Notes under the pieces: generated by a model
Database searches by the model: none
Told to the model about the DNA's origin: nothing
Seen by the model: only the letters and a program-made list of their open reading frames with translations
Assembly: GCA_964059195.1 (NCBI GenBank)
Contig: CAXKWD010000008.1
Coordinates: 45,437,502-45,501,501 of the forward strand
DNA: 64,000 nt
From: Ectobius pallidus
Lineage: Eukaryota > Arthropoda > Insecta > Blattodea > Ectobiidae
Direction: 5' to 3'
Program-made: the position numbers and the translations under genes
Shown: piece by piece, positions 35,192 to 46,992 of the stretch
Numbering within the stretch: position 1 is the first letter of the stretch
How the letters are laid out: each line of letters starts with the position of its first letter

Positions 35192-36541
35192 CTAAACCAT
35201 ATGATCCAGGATGGACTTGGTCGACAATGCCCAAAATCCATTTGATTTGGTACATATAAATGATGGTTGAGTTGTGACTATGTAAACTGCACATCCATAG
35301 CCTTTTTCCGAAGCATCGCAAAAAATATGTGGTTGAGGAGTTTCCACCTTTGTATTCCCGCATAACTTGCGTGGAATCCTAATCTTTTCTAAATCCTTTA
35401 AGGAAATTTTGAGACTGAGCCATTGCTGCTTGAAGTTATCAGGCACTTCTTCCTCCCAGTCTATCTTCAAGAGCCAAAGTTTTTGCATCATGATTTTGGC
35501 TACCATGATGACAGCTGAGATATAAATTCAGAGGGTCAAAGACTCTGGCTATCTCCGAAAGCATATTCCTCTTTGTGAATATCTCGCAATGATTTAATTT
35601 CACCTTATAGGTGAATGTATAAGTTGAAGGCTTCCAGTACAAGGCTAAAGTTTTAATTAAACTCTGCTCCTTAAATATGTTTAGTGGAGTCAAAGCAAGA
35701 GTTGATGCTGATTTTGATTCTAGAAATTCCTTAGAATTCGAACACCAATCCTTTAATGGAAATCCTCCATCCTTAAATAAGGAATGTAATTGTGATGTGA
35801 TACACTTGGCCATCTCTATCTCCTCGAATGAATTCAAGTAATCGTCTACATAGAAGCAATTCTTCAGTGTATTAGATACTTGTGGGTCATATTTACCTCC
35901 ACCCTTTTCTGCTACCTCATGCAGAGTTCGGATAGCCAGTTGGCTTGAAGGTTTAAGACCATATGTGACTGTACTAAGTTTAAATGAACGCAAGGGTTCT
36001 GTAGGAGAAACTCTCCATAGTATTCGTTGCATGTTTGTTTGTCGAGGCGAAACAAGTATTTGTGTATACATTTTTTCTATATCTGCTACTACAGCCACTT
36101 GATGCTATCTAAAGTGAGTGACTGATGCCACTAAATCTATCTTAGCAGGTGGTCCCCGCAGTAGAATGTCGTTCAAACAATTTTCATTAATATCTGGAGC
36201 TGATCCGTTAAAGACAACCTTTATTTTGTCATTATTTTGGTTGTTTTTCCAGACAGGATGGTGACTCAAATAAACCACTGTTTCTGAAGTTTCAACTTCT
36301 TCTGAGCTAACTACTGACATGTGATTCATAGCTTCATAGTCTTCCATAAATTCGCAATATTGTTGCTTAACCTTAACCTCTCGTTTTCAATACCAAAAAA
36401 ATTGTATAGCTATATTTATAGTTTTCTCAAGTTTGGGTGCATTTTTTATAAAAGGCATTTCAACTACGAATCTTCCTTCCAGATTCCTAGTAGTGGTTAA
36501 TTTATAATGTTCTTCGCAAAGAATTTCTGGGGCAATTCTGC
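35192..36541 (-). pseudogene. BEL/Pao pol (RT and RNase H side), broken
   Basis: From 36541 downward on the minus strand: LTTTRNLEGRFVVEMPF, a TGA (36387-36389), YEAMNHMSVV, VVYLSHHPVWK and KIKVVFNGSA, a TAG near 36102, then ADIEKMYTQILV (RT motif A), FYVDDYLNS (motif C, both Asp intact), and LSEIARVFDPL. A frameshift near 35520 leads to AKIMMQKLWLLKIDWEEEVP and CDASEKGYGCAVY (RNase H). These are hallmark BEL/Pao sequences, distinct from gypsy. Gag, protease and integrase are not found; the 5' side is cut abruptly at 36541 by the following LINE. Confidence 0.88.
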
Positions 36542-37712
36542 CTATGTTAACATATGGAGCTCCAATATGGGTGGACGCACTACGTAAACAGAAAAACTTA
36601 AATAAACTGAAAAGAGTGCAGAGAATTATAAATGTCACCATAGCGAAGGCCTATAAAACACTACCATATGAAGCATCTTGCATCATAGCTGGCGTCAAAC
36701 CAATAGCTATCAGCATTCTCGAAACAGTTCAGATATAAAGAGCAACACACAGTTTCACCGATGACCCAATAGATATCGAAGCTCTTCTGAGTAAGGAGGA
36801 GTGGCCACACCCTGCGGAAAGAATCAATGTGGACGAGGTTGTAGAATCAAATAATTACAAAATAGAAGTGTTTACTGATGATAGTAAGCTCCAGGGGCTG
36901 GTAGGGGCTGCTGCGGTATTCTTATATAACGGACAAATTCTGCACACTTTGAAAGCCAAACTGTCCAACCACTGCTCAAACAATCAAGCCGAACAGATCG
37001 GAATTCTTAAAGCCCTAGAAGCCATACCATCCATCGAACAGATCAGCACAGCAGAAGGACTAGTTGCAGTATACACGGATAGTCAAATTACTCTGGATTT
37101 ACTTAAAAACAACTTTAAGCAGTGTTACATAATATCACAAATAAGAGAAAAAATATGAAAACTCCGGGAACAAAAGTGGACGGTACACTTCGGCTGGATA
37201 AAAGCCCATGTTGGAAATAATGGCAATGAAATGGCGGATAGATTGGCGAAGGATGCTGCGACAGGAACCAGTGGAACCATTGTTTATACAGAAAACCCAA
37301 ATCGTCAGTTATTACCCAGATCAAAGAAGAAGGAAATACAAAATGGCAGACTGAATGGAACAGCACAACTAAAGGAGCCACCTGTAAGGAGTTCTTCCCA
37401 TCTGTTAGAGAGAGAGCAAAACTTAAATTTGACATATCATCAGAGCTTTCTGCAATAGTTACTGGACATGGGAAAAACAAATCACACCTCTAGCGCATTG
37501 AAATCGCCAATGATTCGATCTGTCCCTGTCGGAAAGCAACACAGACGGTGGATCATCTATTGTACGACTGTGAAATGCAGCAAGAAGCAAGAAAAAAATT
37601 GAAAGAAGAAATACTCGAAGCTGGAGGAACATGGCCAGTGCAAAAGAAAGATTTTATAAAAAAAATACTTAAGACACTTCAAGAAATACATAAGATCAAT
37701 AGTATACGATAA
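36542..37712 (+). pseudogene. LINE 3' half with RNase H and CCHC end
   Basis: The frame starts MLTYGAPIWVDAL, has RVQRIINVTIAKAY and CIIAGVKPI, a TAA (36736-36738), then an RNase H domain with the four acidic positions visible: [32 protein letters not shown] (37156-37158) lies inside. A frameshift near 37340 precedes the remaining tail, which in another frame gives GHGKNKSHLHR, a Cys-x-Cys and DHLLYDC, the zinc motif at the end of such elements. An RNase H after RT indicates an I/R1-group LINE. A TAAGAAAT repeat tail follows (37754-37768). It is 5' truncated at the BEL junction. Confidence 0.82.
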
Positions 37713-37769
37713 GGTTTAAAGAAAGGACAAGTGAACAGTTTCACTAGAACATTAAGAAATTAAGAAATT

Positions 37770-38380
37770 ATGGGTTATGTAAGACCTAATGCAAAGCTTG
37801 CAGATGCTACAATAAGCATCCAGAACGGCAGTGAACTTACAGTTAAGCCAACCGATAGGCCAATTAGTGTAATCATGGCCGGGGCAAATGATGTGTACTG
37901 AAATGAAGCAGACAACGTAGTGAATGGACTTCAACATTTACTTGAGAGTGAAATCTTAAAGCATTCAAATGTAATAGCAGTGAGCATCCTTACAGGTATG
38001 ACTTAAGTTATACTACCCGTGTAAAAAATGAGATCAGGAAAACAAATAAGAAAATTAAGTTGTTGTGTTCAAGCTATCCACACACATCATTAATTGACAT
38101 TGGGAATCTTAAACGAGAGTTACATACAAATCATGGCCTACATTTAAATAAGAAGGGAAATAAATTTGTAGCAAACTTAATAGCAGAACGAGTAAAGATA
38201 ATTATTGATAAACTTTCAAATCGTATCGTACTAACCCAAACTGGACTTGCTAAAATAAGAAGGGATGATGAAGCAACCATTGCCGACAGAAGACCAGCAA
38301 GTGGGGAAATTATGAACACTAATCATGAAGCAGCAGTAGGCCTAAACAACAAGGATGAAGCGACCAGAACATCAAATTGA
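37770..38380 (+). pseudogene. SGNH-esterase ORF1 of a CR1/L2-like LINE
   Basis: ATG at 37770. VIMAGANDVY carries the block III Gly-x-Asn-Asp of SGNH hydrolases, and HGLHLNKKGNKFVANLIAER has the block V His with its context. A TGA follows GANDVY and a frameshift or stops lie near 38005-38060; the frame then continues to the TGA at 38378-38380. Esterase domains of this kind occur in ORF1 of some CR1/L2-type LINEs. The usual coiled coil or PHD is absent, consistent with 5' truncation. Confidence 0.7.
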
Positions 38381-38485
38381 ACTAGAAGACCAGTAAAGAG
38401 AATATACGAGGACGAGCTATGAGATACACAAATAAAGGTATATAGACCCACTGCAGGGAGGGCCCCAAATGATACCGGTAATAGC

Positions 38486-39290
38486 TTGACGGTTCTCCAC
38501 TCAAATATTCAGTCCCTAAGCAACAAAACAACAGAATTAGAAGTACTTCTACACACTGATTTAAAACATGTTAATATTATTTGCCTTTCAGAACACTGGT
38601 TAAATGCTCAAAACATAAAACAGGTAACATTAAATGGCTTTAAATTAACATCTGCTTACTGTAGGGAAAATCATGGTCATGGAGGAACTAGCATTCTCAT
38701 TAAAGAAATCATAGAAACAAACGAAAAAATGTGACTACAGTACTTAAACAGTGAAACAAATTTTTAGCTCTCCTTAACAGATGTAATTTTACACAAAACA
38801 GCAATAGCATGTATTTATAGGTCTCCAGATAGTGAGTTCAAAATCTTTCTTAATAATCTAGATCTCTTAATTAAAAAACGAACCTCTAAATAAAAGAATA
38901 TTATCCTTAGTGGAGACTGGAATATAAATTTTTTGAAAAGCAGTAACAAGTTAACGGAACTACAGAACATACTTTGAATTTATAACCTACAAATCACGGT
39001 AGAAAATGCTATAAGGCTCACAGGACATTCAAAATCACTTCCTGATGTAATAGTAACAAACATTGAATACTTGTATCCATAATTGATTTAGGATTTTCAG
39101 ATCATGAAGCCTAGAAATTGAACTTAACATATTTCGCAGTCCCAAAACATAGGCCTATAAAAACAACAAAAAGATGCTATAATAATTTCAACTTAGACGA
39201 ATTTAAATACTTACTATGCAATGAGACCTGGGGTGAAATATACACCGAAGAAGGAATAAATTCAAAATTTGATACTTTTCTTAATACGTT
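38486..39290 (+). pseudogene. ORF2 endonuclease of the same LINE
   Basis: The frame opens with VLHSNIQSLSNK (endonuclease motif with Asn), then IICLSEHWLN (catalytic Glu) and GGTSILIK. After a stop at 38732-38734 the frames continue with ACIYRSPDSEF, then ILSGDWNINFL (the Asp-x-Asn motif) and LPDVIVTN, ending in a GFSDHEA-like Ser-Asp-His. This is an APE-type endonuclease. It is broken by several stops. The RT is missing because a gypsy LTR begins at 39293. Confidence 0.75.
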
Positions 39291-39292
39291 TC

Positions 39293-39583
39293 TGTAGTGT
39301 ATTTAGTTGAATGCCTGTGTGGTACGACTGTGCGTGTTAATTATGTAATATGGCAACATTGAATAAAGCCGGCTGTCGGTTGTTTTCCATTGACCAATGA
39401 CAGCCTACCTTCCCTCCCGGGATAGCACGCTCCTAAAGAGAGTCTGCCATGGAACCTGAAGTTGGGAACATCTACCCTTGACTACCTATAACACCGACGG
39501 CCTAGTTACTTATTTATTGTGAGTATCTATTCAACACTTACCAGACTAAATATATAGAACCACGTTAAGGTAGAAACACTGCA
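39293..39583 (+). repeat. 5' LTR of Mag-like gypsy (single copy)
   Basis: TGTAGTGTATTTAG at the left, an AATAAA at ~39362, and ACTGCA at the right followed by tttcggcgacgaagcg, the kind of sequence that follows the 5' LTR in this group. With no second copy, the edges are inferred. Confidence 0.6.
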
Positions 39584-39876
39584 TTTCGGCGACGAAGCGA
39601 TAAAAACGGGACTGCATTGTGGCAGTACTAAAATTGGAATCCACAACGTGAGTTGGCTGCAATCAGCGGAAGGGCTATCGCGTGAGGCCTTTATAGTGAA
39701 ATAAGTGGTAGCGGTATAGAAAGGTGTACCAGCAAGCAGCAGTGACTTTATGGTGTTTAGGAATGTTCCTTCAGGTTCAACGTATCGTGCAGAAAGGTGT
39801 ACGGACAATTTGTATGTCAGAATTGACGCCGACTCCATTATTCTTGGACAGGCTGTGGCGGGAAAATAATTCCAAA

Positions 39877-40661
39877 ATGGCGGGTCTCATTGGTTCAATG
39901 AATGCATTTGACGCAGCAGAGGAATGTTGGTCATCGTACATTGAAAGGTTAGAAATATTCATCGACGCTAATGACATTAAATCTGAAAAAAGGTGTCTAC
40001 ATTGTTAACAGTGATGGGTCTTAAAACTTACAATTTAGTTAAGAACTTGTGTGCTCTTTCCAAACAGACGGAAAAAACTTTTGAGGAAATTGTCACCTTG
40101 GTGGAAAGGCATCTTAGCCCAAAACCTTCATCTATAACGGAACGCTATAAATTTAGTTTGAGAAACCAGCGAGAACATGAAACAATTGCAGAGTACGTCG
40201 TACAGTTAAAGCAACTTTCCATGTTTTATGACTTTAAAAGTAATCTGGCTGAGTATTTTCGGGATAGACTAGTGAGTGGAATACGGAGTGATGCAATCAA
40301 GAAAAGATTACTTGGTGAAACAGACTTGACATTTGAGAAGGCAGTGACCATCGCAACAAATATGGAGATGGCGGATAGAGAAGCGGTTAAGTTTACAGCT
40401 GGTATACCAGCAGCATGGGAAAATTCACAAGTGGGTCAACTCCACTGCAGCACAGGACGGAAGAGTTCAGCAGCAGAGCGTCATAGCGCTAGTAGAAGTG
40501 GAACTTCAAGCAGGTCTACGCTGCAGCGTCACCAGCGATCGTTCGACTATAAGAGGGAGGAGAGAGTTACTAGTGAAGTGAAGTGTTATTTTTGTGGCAA
40601 GCATGGCAATAAGGCAAATCAGTGCAATTTTCGTGCATATAAATGCAATAAGTGTTGGTAA
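39877..40661 (+). pseudogene. gag of Mag-like gypsy, frameshifted
   Basis: ATG at 39877 (MAGLIGSMNAFDAAEECW). A one-base frameshift in the A-run near 39985 leads into VSTLLTVMGLKTYNLV, then FRDRLVSGIRSDAIKKRLL, the conserved capsid block of Mag-like Gag. The nucleocapsid has CYFCGKHGNKANQC, where the zinc-binding His position is Asn, and a second knuckle (CNKC, then KTGHLAQV) split by a further frameshift near 40655 and lacking the last Cys. Confidence 0.85.
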
Positions 40662-41241
40662 AACGGGCCATTTGGCGCAGGTTCGTCACAGTAGGGATAA
40701 GTCAACTTCCAAGCAGAAGAAGCATTTTAATAGTAAGCAAAATTACGTAGATGTAGGTCGATCACTGAGCAGTGATGGATTTATAAGCAGTGGTATTAAG
40801 GCTAGTAATGAATGTAGAGCTAACCTTGTTTCTAATGATGAAAATGAGGGAATTTATGACCTAACCAACCTTTTCGCTTTAAATGAAGTTGAGGAGCCTA
40901 GAATGGAAAATGAGAGAGCTATGCCTATTACACTAGAATTGCAAATAGAAAACAAGTTAATGGATTTTGAGGTAGACAGTGGTGCATGTGTATCGGCGAT
41001 TAATGAACAATGCTATAGGGATAACTTCAGTTCTCTAAAGTTACAACATACAAAATTGGTGTTAAGTTCTTACACTAATCAACCGATAAAGCCATTGGGC
41101 AAAATGTGTGTAAATGTTAAGTATGGGGGTAAAAGTAAGCAGTTAACCCTGTATGTAATTGCTAGGGGAGCAAACCCACTCATGGGTAGAGATTGGATCA
41201 GAGATTTAGGAGTTGTGAAACAAAATTGGTCAACCCAGTGA
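40662..41241 (+). pseudogene. Protease of Mag-like gypsy
   Basis: The frame continues from the second zinc knuckle to TGA 41239-41241. VDSGACVSAI at ~40975 is the retropepsin active site (Asp-Ser-Gly), and GRDWIRDLGV near the end is the conserved Gly-Arg-Asp-Trp flap-end motif. This segment is open throughout. Confidence 0.85.
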
Positions 41242-41289
41242 GGTTAGAGAGGTAAGTCCTAACTATAATCGAAACCAATAATTTTTGTA

Positions 41290-42180
41290 ACATAATGGAC
41301 ATTGAATCCGAAGTTATAAATGATCTATACCTAAACTTTCCAGATGTGTTTACAGACAAGCTAGGTTGCTACGAGGGTGAACCAGCTAGGTTAGAATTGA
41401 AAGAAAATGTAGTACCCAGGTTTCTTAAGCCTAGACCGATTCCTTTCGCCTTAAAAGATACAGTGGAGGCCTAGTTCGATCGCTTAGTGAAAAAAGGTAT
41501 TCTATCACCTATAGCTAATAGTGAATGGGGAAGTCCAATGGTCCTAGTAATTAAAAAAATCCGGAGAGTTGAGGCTGTGTGCGGATTTTCGTGCGTCTTC
41601 ACTGAATGATGCTTTAATTGTGAATATACATCCAATACCCCGCATTGAGGATCTTTTCAACACTCTACAAAAGGGTGAAACCATTTCAAAAATTGATCTC
41701 TCAGGCATATCAGCAAGTATGTTTAGATGAACAATCTAAAAAGTATTGTACGATTATTACTACGAAAGGGCTATTCATGTAGAATCGTGTCCCTTATGGC
41801 GTTGCATCAGCGCCTGGCATTTTTCAGAAAATAATAGAATCAATCCTTGTTGGTATACCCGGGGTGGTTAATTTTGTAGACGATATACTAATCACCGGGG
41901 AAAACACTATGTACACAAACAAAGGTTGTATGAAGTCTACAGAAAGTTGAGTGAAAGTGGTCTGACAGTGACTAAAAAGAAATGTGAGTTCCTTCAACAA
42001 TCGATAGAGTACTTAGGTTATGTAGTAAGTAAAGAAGGCCTAAGTAAGTCTCAATCTAAAGTAAGTGCTATTGTACATGCACCTACTCCAACAAATGTTG
42101 AAAGCTTTACTGGGCATGATAAATTACTATGGCAAATGTGTACAACATTTGTCACCCATTGCAGCGCCTTTATATAAATT
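41290..42180 (+). pseudogene. Reverse transcriptase of Mag-like gypsy
   Basis: LYLNFPDVFTDKLG, then RPIPFALKD, a TAG near 41473, GSPMVLVIKK, a frameshift, CADFRA, KIDLSG, and NFVDDILITG (motif C with both Asp). The palm has at least three stops and frameshifts. KCEFLQQSIEYLGYVVS follows in the connection region. Confidence 0.83.
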
Positions 42181-42981
42181 GTTGAGGAAAGATTGTGTTT
42201 TTGAGAGGTCCCTTGCTTGTAAGGAAGCATTTCAGCTAATTAAGAGTAAATTGGTCTCAGCACCAATCTTAGCACACTACGACCCTAATTTACCTGTAAG
42301 TTTAGCAACAGATAGTTCTAACTATGGGTTAGGTTGTGTGTTAAGCCAAATTCAGAAAGATGGTTCAGTGAAACCATTTGTTATGCTTCACGGACTTTAT
42401 CCAAAGCTGAAATGGGCTATAGTGTCATAGATAAGGAGGCATTAGGTATAGTGTACGGAGTCAGGAAATTCAATCAATATTTCCATGGCAGGAAATTCAA
42501 TCAATATTTATATGGCAGGAAATTCACTTTAATCACGGATCATAAACCCTTGTTATCAATTTTTGGACCTAAGAAGGGAATGCCTGCTTATGCGGCAAGT
42601 CGACTTCAACGCTATGCACTATTTTTAACCAACTATGATTTTGACATTAAATATGTTAAGTCTCAGGACAATGCAAACGCCGATTGTTTATCTAGATTGC
42701 CCTTAAACATAAAATACCTTCTGGGGGAATCAGAAGATATCAATTATGTCGGAACGTATTTGCAGTATATTCAAGAGAATGCCATGCCTGTAGATTTTAA
42801 CAATGTAAGAGAGGAAACTAAGATGGATAGTTTACGTAAGAGAGTGTATAATTTTGTATTGTATGGTTGGTCAAACAACAGAACAGTTGTCGATAACGAC
42901 TTAAAACCTTATTTTCAGCGACAAAGTGAACTAGCTATTGAAAATGGTATTCTTGTTTCGAAGACGAACCATACATACTAA
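42065..42981 (+). pseudogene. RNase H and linker of Mag-like gypsy
   Basis: APILAHYDPNLPVSLATDSS (first Asp) is followed, after a frameshift at ~42395, by DKEALGIVYGVRKF (Glu) and LITDHKPLL (Asp). DNANADCLSRLP marks the end of RNase H. The remaining linker to TAA 42979-42981 is open. Confidence 0.85.
42463..42516 (+). repeat. 27-bp tandem duplication in RNase H
   Basis: Units 42463-42489 and 42490-42516 (aggaaattcaatcaatattt plus 7) differ by two bases. The frame is kept, giving GRKFNQYFHGRKFNQYLYGRKF-like repetition in the protein. Confidence 0.92.
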
Positions 42982-42984
42982 GTG

Positions 42985-45900
42985 ATTTTATACGAGCAGG
43001 CCACACCGTAGGAAATCTCGGTATAACTCCCACTCCAATGTAACGTATTTAAAGAGTGGCGTAATAAGAGCGACGCGCATGCGTTTTACACAAATGCTCT
43101 TTCTACTATCAACAAAGGAAGATCGTTCATCCTAAATAAGCTGAGCAACATAAAATATACCACTTACGTCATCATATTTGAAACATTCACAAATACTGTA
43201 TAATCAAGTAGCAACTCTAAACAATCCATTGTGATTACTATATATAGTTCGTGGCGTATTTTGAGTGTTGGGATCATAATAATTAAGTTCATTTCAAAAT
43301 CCCAACAGACTCGCCCCCTCAAACGAGCGGGCAGGATGTAAATAGAACGTGTGAGTCCACTATAGGCTATTGACTTATCCATGAAAATGAAGTGAGTCTA
43401 TTACTTCAAGTTTCACCATGTTGAATATTGGTGGAATTTAGATGAAGCAAATCACTACAATGCTGCACAGCGAGTCCATTCACTTCTAGCAGCACCACGG
43501 ATGAAGTTCAGAAGAAACCAGCATGTACATGTCGGACTATATTATAGTCAAGAAGAAGTAGGGCGTGCACAATCCCAGACAAGACAGCAGAAATTTCTTG
43601 ATAACTTCAGTTAGGTTGCTCAATAATCATCCAATATCTATCTTCAATGCTAACATCCATAGTTGTCTGAAACAGTACGGAGTCCAAAGACGTACATAAT
43701 TACACCTGAAGGGCGCTACTTGAATTACAAAATATTATAAAGCTTGAAGAGCTGTAATATGCAATTTATTTTACAATAGTTGGTTATTAATTTTCTAGTT
43801 ACATTGAGCATAGCACACACATTCTACTCACTCTCAATCATACATGACTATGGAATCTGTAATTTTATATAAACTTTAATTTAAATAAGTGAAAAATTTA
43901 GTAGGCTTATTTGTAACTTCAAAATAATAAATACCAAATTGCAACTTTCATTCATTATTGTTTCATTATAATCAGTATAATAACATGATTTTTGTTGTTT
44001 ACGTACTGTAGAAAAACCTAGAAAAATGAATTTTAAATTGTCAGGAAAAGGTCATAAATATTACTGAAAAATCACAGGGAGCGCGAGAAACAGATGGCCA
44101 AATCCAACTAAACATATAGTAATTCAAAATTATAATTTACCCAAGATACTCAAAACGAGAAAAAATGTTTTCAAACGTAGACTTCCATAAGCCAGAAAAC
44201 AACTCCCATAATAATAAATATACAAAATACATCCAAATTTAAAGAAGAATGTTCCCAACCGTAGGCCTCACAGACCAGGAACAACTCCCGTAGTACATTA
44301 CAATTTCCCAATATAATATCACGAAGCAATACGGATGCACCAAAATATCCCAGAATATCCAAAATAACTGTCACTGCAACAGAGGATAACCTCAATAATA
44401 GCTGCATAGAGACATAAAAAAACTATATGCCAAAAATTCCATCAAAAGCTGCATAACAATGAACCATAACTACAAGAATGACATTGCGACCAATGAATAC
44501 TAATAGATGACATCATATAGGCTACTCCAACAATGAAATATATCAGAATAAAGGGCTATAGTACAATATGATGGTATAACTGTCGCCCGCTCGGTATAGT
44601 GCAGTTACTCATTGGATGGCCAGTCGGCTTCAAAGGTTTCGGTGTTTCTTTATGTTAATTGATCTGACTAAATCAGTCTTGGGCTTCCGCTATCCAAAAC
44701 TAAAGCAACGTTGCAATATTCTCTCATTGTTATCACTGACCTCAGTTCTTCCTTCGCTTTATTACTGTAACTTGATCTTGCAACAACGCATTCACTCCAC
44801 GCGGAGTAGACGAGTAGCTGTCAAAATCGCCACAGGACATTCTTAGATTTTGATTGGCTGGGGTAACCAGCTGATTGGTGCGGTAAAACAAAGAACATGG
44901 GTTGAGCTGTCGGCAAACTTTTCCTCCTAACGAAAGGAAGCCCCCTGGGTATGCAATGAGTAACTGGACTATACACGTACCTACGGCCTGGACGACGTAT
45001 ATATGAACAATAGGGATGTAGCGAACTAGAACCAACAGATGTCTCCACTGCTCTAGCCGGTATGCGCTAGCCGTTCGTCACTTGTTTTTCGAGTTGTTGT
45101 CTGCTGGTTCCATGGTTTTAAATGGCGTTTCTTCTTAGCAGACTGAAAAATACGTTCGAACTTTTCTTTTTTTGTAGCGGGTAAAACGCTACTAGGCGCA
45201 TTTCTTTGTATACTGGACACTTCCAGAATACATTTACGTGAAAAAACTTAAAGAAAAATTGCAAAAGATAGACGCTATATAAGTCGAAAAGAAATAAGAA
45301 TAAGCTGACAAATACTGTGAGAAATGCCCGCTATTAACCTACATTACTATGCTCCCGACGTACAAAATGTTATACAGATATGAATATTTATATACAGTAC
45401 TGCTAATTTGGCGATTGGGTATGATTCAAAGTAACTAAAAGAATATACCTCTAGGGTTCAGACAGTAAAATACTAATTGATATACGTGATAAACACTGAT
45501 TTATGTGGTGTGTATTCGCAGACATTTTTTATATTATTTATTTTCTATATCAAAAGCATATTTAGCCTATACCGTCATATTAAAAACGTATTCAAAATCA
45601 AAATATTAAAATATGTTTACATCACGAAAACTTACCTTTCCTGTCCCTCGTAGTTAAAAAAGATGGGAACTTGGGAATCGATTAAGGCCTTTTTTTCTTC
45701 TTCTCATTCCTCATTCTTTCTTATTCCTTTTATTATCGGTAAGTAATGCTAGACCATCGTAACATGATTTTCATTTCTAGTTATGAAACAGAATATTGTT
45801 AAGAATATTTCATTGCATGACATAGCAGATTATAAAGGCAGAATTTAATAATTACACTGAAAAACAAAAAAATAGAATCGGAGGATATCTTGGTATCTAA

Positions 45901-46153
45901 CACTTGACAATTGAAACGTGCTGATTCAGAATATGCAAACCATTTGTCTCTATCACCCATGGTTTTTTTAATATACATCTTCAACTATTTATATATCATT
46001 AGAACACTTACTGATACAGAGAGTACTAATGAACATGGCGTTAGCTAAGAAAATTGTGCGATTGGGTCACAGGACACATATTCTGTACATAAATATGTAG
46101 TTAAAGGCATAATACACAAATAAAATCCAAGCAAATTGCTATATTTTCTTAAT
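42985..46153. other. 3.2 kb without recognised gene or TE
   Basis: No TE domain and no long open frame. A somewhat GC-richer stretch lies at 44600-45130. This is the longest part of the window that I cannot assign to any mobile element; it may be ancient repeat or ordinary intergenic DNA. Confidence 0.5.
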
Positions 46154-46992
46154 CTAAGCTGTGTTTGGTTTGAATTTCTTGACTGCAGACTTGCGTTTGT
46201 GATTAGCATTTGGCATGTCACGCTGAAGCGTCCAGCAGTAGTTAGCCAACATTGCTGCACTCCATCAACCCTGATACCGTGACTCCATCACCGAGATGTC
46301 CTGATGAAAACGTTCACCATGTTCGTCACTGACTGAACCTAGGTTCTCAGGGAAAAAGTCAAAATGTGAATCTAGGGGCATGTTGCAGCCCAGCTGTTTA
46401 TATGCACTAATGCACTTCTTCACAACATTCACATAGTCACCAGATTTACAATTTTCAAGGAAATTGGCCACGACTGATTTGAATGCTACCCATGCATGTC
46501 TTTCAGTACCATTCAGTAAATCTTGGAAGTGGCCGTCAGCAAATATCTTCCTTATTTGTGGACCTATGAACACACCTTCTTTCATTTTGCATAACTCAAC
46601 TCCGGAAACTTGTTGCACAAGTACCGAAAAGCATCTGAATCATTGTCTAGTGCCTTCACGAAATTCTTCATGAGCCCCAGCTTGATGTGAAGCGGTGGCA
46701 ACGGTACACGAAGGGCATTTTTATTTCCTGGCTGTATTCTGTCTCTGATCGGTCAACTTTTCTTTATGTAGTGGCGTTTTCTATCTCTGCTATCCCATTC
46801 GCAGATAAAACAGCAGTACTTGGTGTATCCCGTCTGCATTCCCATGAGAATAGTGATAACTTTTAAATCACCACAGATACACCATTTATACTCGTGATAG
46901 CCTATTTTTTTCAAGAAGTAGCGACATGGATTCCCGATATCGAAAATATTTCGATATATTACATTAAGTATGACTGGTTTCACAAATGACAC
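46154..46992 (-). pseudogene. Fragment of a widespread TE-like protein family
   Basis: On the minus strand: YHEYKWCICGDLKVITILMG and KYCCFICEWDSRDRKRHYIKK; a frameshift and stop; MKEGVFIGPQIRKIF; NFLENCKSGDYVN; HFDFFPENLGSVSDEHGERF then HQDI; a TGA after SRYQG; MLANYCWTLQRDMP; TAG at 46154-46156. The DEHGERFHQDI block is one I know from many near-identical predicted proteins in insect and other invertebrate genomes, which suggests a TE, but I know no superfamily or activity for it. Only the C-terminal ~280 residues are present. Confidence 0.6.

Larger units (their letters stand above)
39293..42981 (+). mobile_element. Mag-like Ty3/gypsy element, 3' truncated
   Basis: A single 5' LTR is followed by gag, protease, RT and RNase H in order. 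Integrase, polypurine tract and 3' LTR are missing; coding similarity ends near 42981. The sequence resembles the minus-strand copy at 30.5-33.3 kb. Confidence 0.85.
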
